The notes below the pieces were generated by a model. It was not told the origin of the DNA. It did no database searches and saw nothing but the letters and a program-made list of their open reading frames with translations. From CAVSKL01 sp963728475 [NCBI: Candidatus Eiseniibacteriota bacterium] (GTDB lineage Bacteria; Eisenbacteria; RBG-16-71-46; JABDJR01), in assembly GCA_963728475.1 (NCBI GenBank), contig CAVSKL010000001.1:1116001-1180000 (forward strand): 64,000 nt of DNA, given 5' to 3'. The translations under genes and the position numbers were made by a program. Positions 45,549 through 55,134 of this stretch are shown here, piece after piece (position 1 is the stretch's first letter; every line of letters starts with the position of its first letter).

Positions 45549-47099
45549 TCAGAGCGGAATGTTCCCGTGCTTTTTGGCCGGGAGCGTCTGCCGCTTGTTG
45601 CGCAAGGAGTGCAGCGCCCGGATCAACCGTGGCCGGGTCTCCCGCGGCTCGATCACGTCGTCCAGGTAGCCCAGCTCGGCTGCCACGTAGGGGTTGGCGA
45701 ACTTGGCGTTGTACTCCTCGACGCGCTCGCGGCGCTCGCCGGCGGGGTCGGCGGAGGCGGCGATCTCGCGGCGGTAGAGAATGTTCACGGCGCCCTCGGC
45801 CCCCATCACCGCCAGCTCCGCGGTGGGCCAGGCCACGTTGAAGTCGCCCCGGATGTGCTTGGAGCTCATGACGTCGTAGGCCCCGCCGTAGGCCTTGCGC
45901 AGGACCACCGTGAGCTTGGGCACCGTGGCCTCGCAGTAGGCGAACAGGAGCTTGGCGCCGTTGGCGATGATCCCGTTCCACTCCTGTCCGGTTCCCGGAA
46001 GGAACCCGGGCACGTCCTCGAAGGTCACCAGCGGCAGGTTGAAGGCGTCGCAGAAGCGCACGAAGCGCGCACCCTTCTTGGAAGCGTCGATGTCCAGCAC
46101 CCCGGCCAGGAACCTCGGCTGGTTGGCCACCACCCCCACCGGGTGCCCGTCGAGCCGCCCGAACCCCACCACGATGTTCCGGGCGAAGTGCTGGTGCACC
46201 TCCAGGAACCGGCCGTCGTCGAACACCGCCCGGATCACCTCCTTCACGTCGTATGGCTTGTTCGAATCGGCCGGGACCACGGTCTGGAGTGCCTCGTCCC
46301 TGCGGCTGGGATCGTCGGTGGGCTCCAGGTAGGGCGGGTCCTCCACGTTGTTCTGCGGCACGTAGCTCAGGAGCTCCCGCACCAGCCGCAACGTGTCCCG
46401 ATCGTCCTCGGCGGCGAAGTGGGCGACCCCGCTCTTGGCGTTGTGGGTCATGGCCCCGCCCAGCTCCTCGTGGGTGACTTCTTCCTTGGTCACGCTCTTG
46501 ATCACGTCCGGCCCGGTCACGAACATCTGGCTGGTGCCCTTGGCCATGATCACGAAGTCGGTGATGGCGGGGGAGTACACCGCGCCCCCCGCGCAGGGCC
46601 CCATGATCGCGGAGATCTGCGGGACCACCCCGCTGGCCAGCGTGTTCCGGAGGAAGATGTCGGCGTAGCCGCCCAGGCTCGCCACCCCCTCCTGGATCCG
46701 CGCCCCCCCGGAGTCGTTGAGCCCGATCACCGGCGCCCCGTTCTGCATGGCCAGGTCCATGATGTTGCAGATCTTCCGGGCGTTGGCGGCGGAGAGCGTC
46801 CCCCCGAACACGGTGAAGTCCTGGGCGAAGAGGTAGACCTGCCGGCCGTCGATCTGCCCGAACCCGGCCACCACCCCGTCCCCGGTGATCTTCCGCTTCT
46901 CCATCCCGAAATCGGTGCAGTCGTGGGTCACGAAGACCCCCAGCTCCTGGAAGGTGCCGGGGTCGAGCAGCAATTCGATCCGCTCCCGGGCGGTGAGCTT
47001 GCCGGCGGCATGCAGTTTCTCGATGCGCTCAGGGCCCCCGCCGAGGGCGGCCTCGGCCCGGCGGCGCTGGAGTTCGGCGATGCGGTCCTTGACGCTCAT
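45549..47099 (-). CDS. Acyl-CoA carboxylase beta (carboxyltransferase) subunit
   Basis: 516 residues, full length for PccB/MmdA-type proteins. [19 protein letters not shown] and [20 protein letters not shown] form the acyl-CoA oxyanion site, and [12 protein letters not shown] and [14 protein letters not shown] the biotin-binding half. It moves CO2 from carboxybiotin to propionyl- or another acyl-CoA, or acts in methylmalonyl-CoA decarboxylation. The biotin carboxylase and carrier are not in the window. Divergent from the thiolase gene. Confidence 0.93.
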   Translation of the reverse strand: MSVKDRIAELQRRRAEAALGGGPERIEKLHAAGKLTARERIELLLDPGTFQELGVFVTHDCTDFGMEKRKITGDGVVAGFGQIDGRQVYLFAQDFTVFGGTLSAANARKICNIMDLAMQNGAPVIGLNDSGGARIQEGVASLGGYADIFLRNTLASGVVPQISAIMGPCAGGAVYSPAITDFVIMAKGTSQMFVTGPDVIKSVTKEEVTHEELGGAMTHNAKSGVAHFAAEDDRDTLRLVRELLSYVPQNNVEDPPYLEPTDDPSRRDEALQTVVPADSNKPYDVKEVIRAVFDDGRFLEVHQHFARNIVVGFGRLDGHPVGVVANQPRFLAGVLDIDASKKGARFVRFCDAFNLPLVTFEDVPGFLPGTGQEWNGIIANGAKLLFAYCEATVPKLTVVLRKAYGGAYDVMSSKHIRGDFNVAWPTAELAVMGAEGAVNILYRREIAASADPAGERRERVEEYNAKFANPYVAAELGYLDDVIEPRETRPRLIRALHSLRNKRQTLPAKKHGNIPL

Positions 47100-47321
47100 G
47101 GGCGGTCTCCGGAAGGGGCGCCGAGCCGGCGTCCGTCGTGGAATCTGGTTGCGACTGCGGCAATTACGCGCCCTGGATCGTAGCCGGGCGGGGGGGTGGG
47201 GTCAACGCCCGGCCGCCGGCGCGCTTGACGCACCGGCCCCCGGTCCCTAGCATGGACCGGTTGACCCCCCCGGGTCCGGCCTTTGGGACCCTGCCCACCG
47301 TCCTTCGTGGAGGCTCCGCCC

Positions 47322-48512
47322 GTGTCCACCGCCCCCCGTGTCGCCGTTCTCTCCGCCAAACGAACTCCTATCGGGCGGTTCCTGGGGGCGTTTTCGGGGG
47401 TGAGCGCGGTGGAGCTGGCCATCCGGGCGGCCGTCGCGGCCCTGGCCGAGGCCTCGGTGAAGCCGGACCAGGTGGACGAGACCATCCTCGGCCATGCCCG
47501 CCAGGCCGGATGCGGTCCCAACCCGGCCCGGCAGGTGGCGGTGGGGGCGGGGATTCCGGTCACCTCCCCCGCGGCGACGGTGAACCAGGCCTGCGGATCG
47601 GGGCTTACCGCGCTCCTCCTGGGCCGGGACCGGATCCGCCTCGGGGAGGCCTCGGTGGTGCTGGCGGGGGGGATGGAGAACATGACCCAGGTGCCCCACC
47701 TCCTGCCCGGGCTCCGAACCGGCTACAAGATGGGGGACCGGCCGCTGGTGGACGCCATGTACCGGGACGGCTTTTTCTGCCCGCTTGCCGGGGACGTCAT
47801 GGGCACGACCGCCGAGACCCTGGCCGGCCGCGAGGGGATCTCGAGGGCGGAGCAGGACGCCTACGCCGCGCGCAGCCAGAACCGGGCCGAGGCCGCCGCC
47901 GCCGACGGCCGCTTCCGGGATGAGATCGTTCCGGTCGAGGTCCCCGGCCGCCGGGGTCCGGTCCGGGTGGAGGCGGACGAGCGCCCCCGGGCGGGGGTGA
48001 CCGTGGAGGCCCTGGCCCGGCTCGCCCCGGTCTTCCGTTCCGACGGCACCGTGACCGCGGGCAACTCCAGTGGGATCACCGACGGGGCGGCGGCCCTGGT
48101 CCTGGCGTCGGAGGCGGCGGTGCGCGAACATGGGTGGAAACCCGTAGTCTGGCTCGAGGACGGCGCCACCGCCGGGGTGGATCCCCGCATCATGGGGATC
48201 GGCCCGGTGCCCGCGGTACGGAAGCTGGAGGCGCGGACCGGCCGGCCGGTCGACGCCTACGACCTGGTGGAGCTCAACGAGGCGTTCGCCGCCCAGGTCC
48301 TGGCCGTGGACCGGGAGCTGAAGTTCGATCCGGAGCGGCTCAACGTCAACGGTGGGGCCATCGCTCTGGGGCATCCCATCGGGGCCTCGGGCGCCCGCAT
48401 CGCCGTGACGCTCATCCACGAGATGCGCCGCCGGAACGCCCGCGCGGGCCTGGCGACCCTGTGCGTTTCGGGCGGGCTGGGCGTGGCGGCCTCGTTCATC
48501 CGGGAGGTTTGA
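47322..48512 (+). CDS. Acetyl-CoA C-acetyltransferase (thiolase)
   Basis: 396 residues from GTG 47322 (GGAGG eight bases upstream). Catalytic C91 in NQACGSGL, the His loop [16 protein letters not shown] and the C-terminal Cys motif LCVSGGLG are present. Family enzymes condense or cleave acetoacetyl-CoA or longer 3-ketoacyl-CoA. The SDR gene follows one base after the stop, an arrangement like phaA-phaB or fatty-acid oxidation operons. Confidence 0.93.
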   Translation: MSTAPRVAVLSAKRTPIGRFLGAFSGVSAVELAIRAAVAALAEASVKPDQVDETILGHARQAGCGPNPARQVAVGAGIPVTSPAATVNQACGSGLTALLLGRDRIRLGEASVVLAGGMENMTQVPHLLPGLRTGYKMGDRPLVDAMYRDGFFCPLAGDVMGTTAETLAGREGISRAEQDAYAARSQNRAEAAAADGRFRDEIVPVEVPGRRGPVRVEADERPRAGVTVEALARLAPVFRSDGTVTAGNSSGITDGAAALVLASEAAVREHGWKPVVWLEDGATAGVDPRIMGIGPVPAVRKLEARTGRPVDAYDLVELNEAFAAQVLAVDRELKFDPERLNVNGGAIALGHPIGASGARIAVTLIHEMRRRNARAGLATLCVSGGLGVAASFIREV

Positions 48513-48513
48513 G

Positions 48514-49254
48514 ATGGAACTCAAGGACAAGGTGGCGATCGTGAGCGGGGGGAGCGGGGACCTGGGGAGCGCCATCTGCATGCGCCTGGCCCGGGCCGGC
48601 GCCAAGATCGCGTTCACCTACCGGGCGGACCGCCGGGAAGCCGACGAGGTCGTGCAGGCGATCGAGTCCATCTCCGGATCGGCCCTGGGCGAGGCGCTCG
48701 ACATCACCGACTACGATCAGGTCTCGGAGTTCGTGAAGAAGACCGTGGCCAGGTGGGGGCGGCTCGACATCCTGGTAAACGCGGTGGGGGCCAAGGACCC
48801 GGCCTCCCTCTTCGAGATGACCCGGGAGCAGTTCGACCACGTTCTGGACGTGAACCTGAAGGGGTACTTCAATTTTATCCGGGCGTCGGCCACCGTCTTC
48901 CGGGAGCAGGCGGCGGGGAAGGTGGTCAACGTGGCCTCGCTTCAGGCCACCCAGGGGGCCTCGGACCTGAACGACGTGGTGGCCAAGATGGGGGTGATCG
49001 GGCTCACCCTGGCCGCGGCCCGGGAACTGGGCCCCTACGACGTGAACGTGAACGCGGTGGCCCCGGGCATGGTAGAGACCGCGGCGCTCAAGGCCGTCTC
49101 TTCCGAGGAGATCGACAAAGCGTTGTCTCGCAGTGTCTTGGGGCGTCTGGCCAAGCCCGAGGAAGTGGCCGACGTGGTCCTGTTCCTCTGCTCCCCCAAG
49201 GCCCGCCACATCACCGGCGAGGTCATCCGGGTGGACGGCGGGCAGCACCTCTAG
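48514..49254 (+). CDS. SDR family protein with a substituted catalytic tyrosine
   Basis: 246 residues. NAD(P)-binding [10 protein letters not shown] and NAVGAKDP; S142 in NVASLQAT and K158 in NDVVAKMG match the catalytic Ser and Lys, but the position four residues before the Lys, normally Tyr, is Asp (D154). Overall the sequence looks like FabG/PhaB acetoacetyl-CoA reductases. Either the reaction differs or the enzyme is catalytically altered. It is cotranscribed with the thiolase. Confidence 0.88.
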   Translation: MELKDKVAIVSGGSGDLGSAICMRLARAGAKIAFTYRADRREADEVVQAIESISGSALGEALDITDYDQVSEFVKKTVARWGRLDILVNAVGAKDPASLFEMTREQFDHVLDVNLKGYFNFIRASATVFREQAAGKVVNVASLQATQGASDLNDVVAKMGVIGLTLAAARELGPYDVNVNAVAPGMVETAALKAVSSEEIDKALSRSVLGRLAKPEEVADVVLFLCSPKARHITGEVIRVDGGQHL

Positions 49255-49619
49255 CCCCTCGCTGCGCCTCCATTCGAGCCCGGAAATCGGCCTTCCCGGA
49301 GCCCCGGAAACCGCCCCGGAAGACCCCTCAACCGACGGTCTGGGGGCTCCGGCGGAGCCCCCCCCATCATCCGGTAGCGCCCCTCCGGACCCCCAGGTGG
49401 CAGTCGTGTGCCATTTTACCCCCTTGCCAACCTGCTCAAACTTCGTGTACTCGTTTTGCCGATGCGGGTTTTCCCCCCCGTCCCGTGGCGGAGAGCCGCC
49501 GAAGGGGGGCGGATCCGGATTGGAGGATTGGGGACGCGACCGGATGGTCGGCCCCCCTTCGTCATGTCGCTCCGCGCGGCTGCGCGGAGCGCACAGCAGA
49601 ATCAAGGAGGGTAGCTCAA
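49255..49619. other. Intergenic region with terminator and 5-prime leader
   Basis: 365 bp. The SDR terminator hairpin is at 49342-49362. In the leader of the next gene, GCTCCGCGC-GGCT-GCGCGGAGC (49569-49590) forms a perfect hairpin just before AAGGAGG (49602-49608). TTGCCA near 49425 with TACTCG downstream is a weak promoter candidate. Confidence 0.55.
49342..49362 (+). terminator. Hairpin after the thiolase-SDR operon
   Basis: GGGGGCTCC-GGC-GGAGCCCCC, perfect 9-bp stem followed by CC, no T-tract. Confidence 0.5.
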
Positions 49620-50138
49620 ATGAAGAAGATCCTCTTCTTCACGGTCGCGCTGACCATGATCGCCACCGCGGCCATGGCGGCGAATGACATGTCGGGCCGG
49701 ATCGGCCTCGGTTTCACCAGCAGTGACTTCCCGGTGGGCGTCCGCTACTGGGCCTCTCAGAAGGTCGGGGTGGACGTCGGCCTCGGGTACATGACCCATA
49801 ACGATCACGAGGCCAAGACCTACGGGATCGACGTCGGCGTTCCGATCGTGATCGACAACATGGCCGACCGGGTGGCCTTCCTCGTCCGCCCCGGTTTCAA
49901 CTGGATGACCATGGATCCCGGTAACGGGGGGGACAAGGCCAAGGTCCTGAACGTGAGCGCCGCCCTGGAGTTCGAGGTCAACGTGACCGACGACTTCACC
50001 GTCAGCGCCGCCCAGGGATTCCAGTTCTCGAGCTACGACTCCGGGATCTCCGGGTCCAGCTCGACCTCGGACTACGGATTCTTCGGGAACAACTGGACCA
50101 GCTTCGGATTTCACTACTACCTGAAGAAGTCGCAGTAA
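49620..50138 (+). CDS. Small outer-membrane beta-barrel protein (paralog 1)
   Basis: 172 residues with a strong AAGGAGG ribosome-binding site and a clear signal peptide ending AMAAN. Eight or so amphipathic strands (RIGLGFTSSDFPVGVRYW, VGVDVGLGY, FGFHYYLKKS) suggest an OmpX/OmpA-like 8-strand barrel. The next gene is a diverged tandem duplicate. The good leader and ribosome-binding site suggest high expression. Confidence 0.82.
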   Translation: MKKILFFTVALTMIATAAMAANDMSGRIGLGFTSSDFPVGVRYWASQKVGVDVGLGYMTHNDHEAKTYGIDVGVPIVIDNMADRVAFLVRPGFNWMTMDPGNGGDKAKVLNVSAALEFEVNVTDDFTVSAAQGFQFSSYDSGISGSSSTSDYGFFGNNWTSFGFHYYLKKSQ

Positions 50139-50153
50139 ATCGGCCCCAAGCCG

Positions 50154-50720
50154 ATGACCTCCGTGCTCTGCCTGGGCCCCGCCGCACGCGCGGCGGGGCC
50201 TCGGCTTTTTCCCGCCCTCCTGGCCGCGCTCCTCCTGGCCGGCGCCTCCCCGGCTCGCGCCGGCGGGTTCGGCCACGACGTCTCCCGCCGTCTCGGGGTG
50301 GCCATGATCTCGCCCGAGGTCCCGCTGGGGGTGCGTTACCTCTTCGAGCGCCGCGTGGGGCTGGAGCTGGGCCTGGGGCTCACCGCCCGCGAGCGCGCCC
50401 ACGGCGATGCCCACCTGGACGCGGGAATCCTGATCGCGCTCGCTCCCGGCGACCGGGTGAACTTCTACCTGCGTCCGGGAGCGCGCTTCGCCAGCATGCA
50501 CCCCGCGGGGGCGCCCGAGACCACGGTGGAGCTGAACCTGGGTTTCGACTTCGAGGTGTTCGTGGCCCCCGACTTCAGCGTGACCGCGTCCCAGGGGGTG
50601 GCCCTGGACTTCGTGAGCGCGGGAGCCATCTCCTCCTCGCCGAGCGAGGATCATCGCGAGTTCAACCTCTTCGGAGGCGGCTGGCCGCACCTGGGCTTCG
50701 TCTACTATCTGCCTCGCTGA
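50154..50720 (+). CDS. Small outer-membrane beta-barrel protein (paralog 2)
   Basis: 188 residues, 15 bp after its paralog and plainly related: RLGVAMISPEVPLGVRYLF, VGLELGLGLT and LGFVYYLPR match the upstream protein in order. Signal peptide ending ASPARA. Probably cotranscribed, with weaker ribosome-binding sequence. Confidence 0.8.
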   Translation: MTSVLCLGPAARAAGPRLFPALLAALLLAGASPARAGGFGHDVSRRLGVAMISPEVPLGVRYLFERRVGLELGLGLTARERAHGDAHLDAGILIALAPGDRVNFYLRPGARFASMHPAGAPETTVELNLGFDFEVFVAPDFSVTASQGVALDFVSAGAISSSPSEDHREFNLFGGGWPHLGFVYYLPR

Positions 50721-50755
50721 CCGGGGACGAGGGCGCGTTCTCTCCGGGTATCCCC

Positions 50756-53581
50756 CTAGCCGAACGCCCCGAACCCGCCCCAGAACGCGGGGTGGCCCCA
50801 CCGCTCCCGGATCGAGCGCCGGGCCGCGGCAAGCGCCTCGGCGGGATCGGCGCCGCCGGTCAGTTCCCGGTAGAACGCCTCCATGAGTTCGCGGGTGGCC
50901 CGGTCGTGAACGCGCCAGAGACTCGCCACCAGCCCCGACGCCCCCGCCGCCAGGAATCCATGGGCGACTCCGGAAAGATCCTCCCCCCCTCCGGTGAACA
51001 CCCGCCCGGTGTTGCACGCGCTCAGCACCACCAGCGACGCCCGGAGCCGCACTTTCAGCACGTCGTCCAGGAAGAGGGCGCCGTCACCGGTGCTGAGGTT
51101 GGAGAACGCGGGGTTGTCGTCCCGGAACACCCCGTGGGAGCTCAGGTGAATCACCCCCGCCCGGGGGAGCGCGGCCAGGAGGTCGGCGGTGGCGGGATCC
51201 CGCATCACCGTCCGCCGGTCCCGGGGGAAGAATGCGGCCACCGCCTCCAGCTCCTCGGCCACGAAGGCGGGGCCGGAACGGAGGGTGCCCGCGAGGAGCG
51301 CGGGGCCGGGCCGGTGGGGGGGGCGTGGGCGGAGCAGGAAGTCGGTGAGCGGAAGCCGTGACACCGTGGTTCTCTCGTCCAGAAACCCGCGCCCGTCGCG
51401 GAGACACTCGAAGGGGGCGTGGTGCAGGAACCGGTGGGGGACCAGGTAGAGCCGGCGCGGGAGGGGCAGCCCCTCCAGGACCGGGGCCAGAATCAGGTCG
51501 TGGAGCGCGCGGAGCGAGGCCTCGGCGGAGCGGCGCAGGAAGCCGAGGCCGGCGGGGCCGCGCTCCCCCACGAACAGCGCGGACTCCAGCTGGAACCGCG
51601 CCCGCTCCACCGCCTCCCGGAGCGCCGAGGCCGGGGTGGGCAGGACCCGGTGGAGGGCGCGGTCCCGGGTGAGGGCCAGGGCCAGGACCCGTTCCCCGCT
51701 CACGAAGTAGCCGACCAGGGCGCCCCCCTCGCCCAGGCGCCGGCGGAGGCGGGCGGGATCGACGGCGATCCGCTCCTCATGGGTCTCCGGCTCGCGTTCG
51801 GCGGCGTGCCGCCGCTCGCGGAGGATCTCGTCCTCCAGCCGGAGCACCCGGCGCTTGAGGGCGTCCCGGTCCGCCCCGGCCGCGGGATCGAACTCGGCCT
51901 CCTCCAGCCGCCGGGTGAGGGAGCCCAGGAGTTCGCGGCGCCGGCCGAGGGCGGCCTCTCCGGACCGGTGGCCCGCCGCCAGGTCCCGGAACCCTCGGGC
52001 CCGCGCGCGCTCTACCAGGCCCAGCAACCGCTCGAACCGGGGGGCGGCCAGCTCCAGAGTGACCAGGTCGTGGTAGACCCCCGCCCGCCGCTCGAAGCTT
52101 CGCAGCCGGAGTTCGAGTCCGGGGGTGAGCCGGCGCCCTTGCTCGAGCAGGGCGGCAGCGCGCTCCAGCCGGCTCCGGGCGGCCGCGGTCCGTCCCGAGG
52201 CCAACGCCGCCCGCCCCGCCAGCATCCAGAGTTCCTGCCGCTGGGCGTGGGGGAGGGTCCGCGCTTTCGGGAGCGCGCCGGCCAGCGCCCGCTCCGCCCG
52301 CCCGGGCCGGCCCGCGTCGAGGTGCAGCCCGGCCACCAGGGCCCGGGCCTCGCTCTCCCATCGCCCCAGCCGCCGGCGGCGGAACACGTCGCGGGCGCGC
52401 CGGGCATGGGCGGCGGCCCGGGAAGGGTCGCCCGCCGCGCCTTCCGCGCGGGCCAGCTCCAGGAGCACCAGGGCCCGGCGGGCGGGGTTGCGCTTGGCGG
52501 TGAAGTCGTCCCGGGCCCGGATGAGGAGCGGAAGCGCCGCGCCCGGGCGGGCCAGGTCGAGAAGGCTCCGGGCCTCGACGAGGGCGGCGAGCGCGGCGTC
52601 GAGCTCCATCCCCTCGGCGGCGAAGGCGGCGCCGGCTTCCTTCGCCAGATCCCGCGCCTCGGCGGGCATCCCCAGCTCCAGGTAGATCTCGGCCCGCGAG
52701 TGCGCGGTGGCGGCGGTCATGTCCCGCGCCCCCTGCTCCGCGAACGAGCGGCCCGCGGTCTCGAGCAGGTCGAGGGCGGCCCGGGTGTCGCCGCGGAGCC
52801 GCTCCAGGAACGCGCGGTTGTAGCGGGCGTAGGCGACCAGGTGGTCCAGGCCCAGGGGCGCCGCCACCTGTTCGGTCTCCTCGAACCGTGCGCGGGCCTC
52901 GGCGAAGCGGTCGAGGCTGGTGGCGGTCACCCCGCGGTTCATGAGCAGTCCCGCCCGCGCCGGTTCCTCGGTGCCGGCGGCGGCCAGGAGCCGGTCCGCG
53001 CGGGCATAGCACCGGTCGGCGTCGCGATACCGGTCCTCCTGGTAGAAGGAGTTGCCCCGGTTCATGTAGAGCTTTCCCAGGAGATCGTCCCGGCCGGCCC
53101 GCTTCAGGAACCGTTCGGCGCGGCGGAAGAGCCGCGAGGCCTCCTCCCGCCGCCCGGCCAGCGCGGCGACGTGGACCCGTCCCACCAGGATCCGGCCGGT
53201 GAGATCGGGCCGGCGGGCGCGGTTCGCGAACTCCGCCGCCGTCCCGTAGGCCGAGGCCGCGTCCTGGATCCTTCCCGCCGCGTTCAGCGCCTCGGCGCGG
53301 GCGCACCAGGCGGCGGCGCGAGCCTCGGCGGCGTCGCGGGGGAGGGCAGTGGGGGCGCCGCCGACGCCTACCGCGCCGAGGAGGAGCCCGGAGAGGTCCA
53401 GGTAGACCGCGGGGGCGGAAAAGCGGAAGGCGGCGGCCCGGTTCCAGATCGCCCGGGTGAGGGCGGCGCCGGGGGGCGCGGCGAGCCCGCGCAGGCGCGC
53501 GGCCAGCTCCGCGGGCTCGGCGCGTTCCCAGAATTCGAGATCGGGACCCGGCTCCGGCCCGGGAACGGACGAACGCGCGAT
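50756..53581 (-). CDS. TPR and CHAT-domain protein (caspase-like peptidase) with ATC as apparent start
   Basis: About 941 residues. TPR arrays fill residues roughly 130-560, followed by a coiled linker and a C-terminal CHAT domain: H816 in IHLSSHGVFRDDNP and C856 in VVLSACNTGRVFTGGGEDLSG form the dyad, and GLVASLWRVHD follows. There is no ATG, GTG or TTG in frame near the 5-prime end; AAGGAG (53589-53594) lies seven bases from an ATC codon at 53581-53579. An ATC start, a sequencing error or a more internal start are the options. Cotranscribed with the ECF/zinc-finger genes upstream, so it is probably their effector or sensor. Confidence 0.85.
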   Translation of the reverse strand: MARSSVPGPEPGPDLEFWERAEPAELAARLRGLAAPPGAALTRAIWNRAAAFRFSAPAVYLDLSGLLLGAVGVGGAPTALPRDAAEARAAAWCARAEALNAAGRIQDAASAYGTAAEFANRARRPDLTGRILVGRVHVAALAGRREEASRLFRRAERFLKRAGRDDLLGKLYMNRGNSFYQEDRYRDADRCYARADRLLAAAGTEEPARAGLLMNRGVTATSLDRFAEARARFEETEQVAAPLGLDHLVAYARYNRAFLERLRGDTRAALDLLETAGRSFAEQGARDMTAATAHSRAEIYLELGMPAEARDLAKEAGAAFAAEGMELDAALAALVEARSLLDLARPGAALPLLIRARDDFTAKRNPARRALVLLELARAEGAAGDPSRAAAHARRARDVFRRRRLGRWESEARALVAGLHLDAGRPGRAERALAGALPKARTLPHAQRQELWMLAGRAALASGRTAAARSRLERAAALLEQGRRLTPGLELRLRSFERRAGVYHDLVTLELAAPRFERLLGLVERARARGFRDLAAGHRSGEAALGRRRELLGSLTRRLEEAEFDPAAGADRDALKRRVLRLEDEILRERRHAAEREPETHEERIAVDPARLRRRLGEGGALVGYFVSGERVLALALTRDRALHRVLPTPASALREAVERARFQLESALFVGERGPAGLGFLRRSAEASLRALHDLILAPVLEGLPLPRRLYLVPHRFLHHAPFECLRDGRGFLDERTTVSRLPLTDFLLRPRPPHRPGPALLAGTLRSGPAFVAEELEAVAAFFPRDRRTVMRDPATADLLAALPRAGVIHLSSHGVFRDDNPAFSNLSTGDGALFLDDVLKVRLRASLVVLSACNTGRVFTGGGEDLSGVAHGFLAAGASGLVASLWRVHDRATRELMEAFYRELTGGADPAEALAAARRSIRERWGHPAFWGGFGAFG

Positions 53582-53628
53582 GCTCTCACTCCTTCGCCGG
53601 GGTCCGGCCCCGGCCGCCGGACGGGCGG

Positions 53629-54288
53629 CTAAGATCTCTCGGCGTCGCCTCCCTCGGAACCCAGCGGGCCCAGGCGGATGAGCTCTCCGCCCAGGGCGAC
53701 GGCCAGCACGACCGCGCCGCGGGGCACGCCGCGGAAGGAGAACTCTCCGAACTCGGAGAGATCGGCCTCGGAAAGCCCGCCGGATCGATGAAGGACGACG
53801 TGCCCTCCGCCGGGGAGCCGGTCCGCGCGCCGCGGGGCGACCTGCCCCTGGAGATCCAAGGTGCCGGTCGGCTCGCCCGCGGCCAGGGAAATCGAGATCG
53901 AATAAGCGTCGGTCTCGTAGAGCAGAAGACGCGGCGAGGCCTCGGTGGAGCCCCGCACCGCTCCGGGGGCGGCGAGGGAGTCCGCGGCCAGGCCGGCCCG
54001 AACCTCGGACAGGCCCTCGGCGAACCGGGCCCGGATCGCCGCCCAGGCTCCGGTGGGAAGCGCGGCCGTCCGGGCTTCCGCCCGGACCCGGTTCAGGGCC
54101 GCGCGCTTCAGCGACTCCGGCGCGTCTTCCAGCCGGGCGTGGGCCAGGCGCGCGAGCAATTCTCCGGCCTCGCGGTCCCGCTCGCGACAGCGTGCGCAAC
54201 CGGCGAGGTGCGGATCGAGGGACGGCGCGCGCCCTTCTCTCGCGTCCAGGATCTCGGCCCAATCGGGATGTGCGTCAGGTGACTTCAC
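53629..54288 (-). CDS. Zinc-finger-like anti-sigma or regulatory protein
   Basis: 219 residues from GTG 54288 (GTGA overlap with the sigma gene). LDPHLAGCARCRERD is a reduced zf-HC2-like motif. There is no clear TM helix, so it may be a soluble anti-sigma. The C-terminal half is beta-rich (YSISISLAAGEPTGTLDLQG). It sits between the ECF sigma and the CHAT protein. Confidence 0.75.
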   Translation of the reverse strand: MKSPDAHPDWAEILDAREGRAPSLDPHLAGCARCRERDREAGELLARLAHARLEDAPESLKRAALNRVRAEARTAALPTGAWAAIRARFAEGLSEVRAGLAADSLAAPGAVRGSTEASPRLLLYETDAYSISISLAAGEPTGTLDLQGQVAPRRADRLPGGGHVVLHRSGGLSEADLSEFGEFSFRGVPRGAVVLAVALGGELIRLGPLGSEGGDAERS

Positions 54289-54911
54289 GGCTTGCCCTCT
54301 CCTTCCCCCCTGGGGGCGATTCCCGGCGTCCGATCAGTAGTCGGGGCCGTTTCCGGGGTTGATACCTCGGGAAAGAGGCGGCGGAGCTTCTCCAGGCACC
54401 GGGCGCGGGTCGGGCCGATGCTCCCGAGCGGCATGCCCTCCTCCTCGCCCAGCTCCTTGTAGCTGAGCGGAGGGTCCTGGAGGTAGAGCGCAGTGAGGAG
54501 ACGGCGGCAGCGTTCGTCCAGCAGCTCCAGGAGATCGTAGAGGCGGGCGGCCTCCTCCACCCGCTGCAGGTGGGCGTCGGGGGCGGGGCCCGGATCCTCG
54601 CGGCGCCCGGGTTGCCCGTAGGGCTCGGGGTCGTCGGTGAGGATCTCCCGCTTCTTCTTGCGGAGGGCATCGATGGAGAGCCGGTAGGTCACACCGTAGA
54701 TCCAGGACGAGAGCTTGGACGGGTCGCGCAGGGTATGGACGGAGCGGTGGATGACCACGCAGGCGTTCTGGAAGACGTCGTCGCGCTCGTCGTCGTTGAG
54801 GTCGAACCGGCGGACCACCGAGTAGATCAGGCGGCCGTATCCGTCCAGGAACAGCCTCCACGCCCGATCGTCCCCGGCGGCCAGCCCCGCCACCATCTGG
54901 TCCCGTTCCAT
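54285..54911 (-). CDS. ECF-type RNA polymerase sigma factor (second)
   Basis: 208 residues. Region 2 LIYSVVRRFDLNDDERDDVFQNACVV is split here as positions about 28-53, and region 4 near LLELLDERCRRLLTALYL, LSYKELGEEEGMPLGSIG. Heads an operon with a zinc-finger protein and a CHAT-TPR protein, an association known in ECF families of Planctomycetes and Myxobacteria. Transcribed divergently from the subtilase gene 224 bp away. Confidence 0.9.
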   Translation of the reverse strand: MERDQMVAGLAAGDDRAWRLFLDGYGRLIYSVVRRFDLNDDERDDVFQNACVVIHRSVHTLRDPSKLSSWIYGVTYRLSIDALRKKKREILTDDPEPYGQPGRREDPGPAPDAHLQRVEEAARLYDLLELLDERCRRLLTALYLQDPPLSYKELGEEEGMPLGSIGPTRARCLEKLRRLFPEVSTPETAPTTDRTPGIAPRGEGEGKP

Positions 54912-55134
54912 GATCTCCCCGGCCTCCTGGGCAAGTGTGCAAAAACAAACAGTATAGCGCCTTCGCCGGCGCCCGGCGCCCGGTCCCGCGAATTTCCCGG
55001 TCCCGTATCACCGGGGGGGGCGTATCCGTCTATTGAACGGAGCAGGGACGCCGCCGGCGGTTATACTCGGGCCCATCCCCGGATCCCCCCCCGGACCCCG
55101 GACCCGGCCATCGGTCCCGACGGGAGCTCGAACC

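Noticed and set aside
53368-53589. GTG at 53589 as the start of the CHAT gene
   Set aside because: It reads a different frame that ends after 73 codons, and it overlaps the Shine-Dalgarno sequence.
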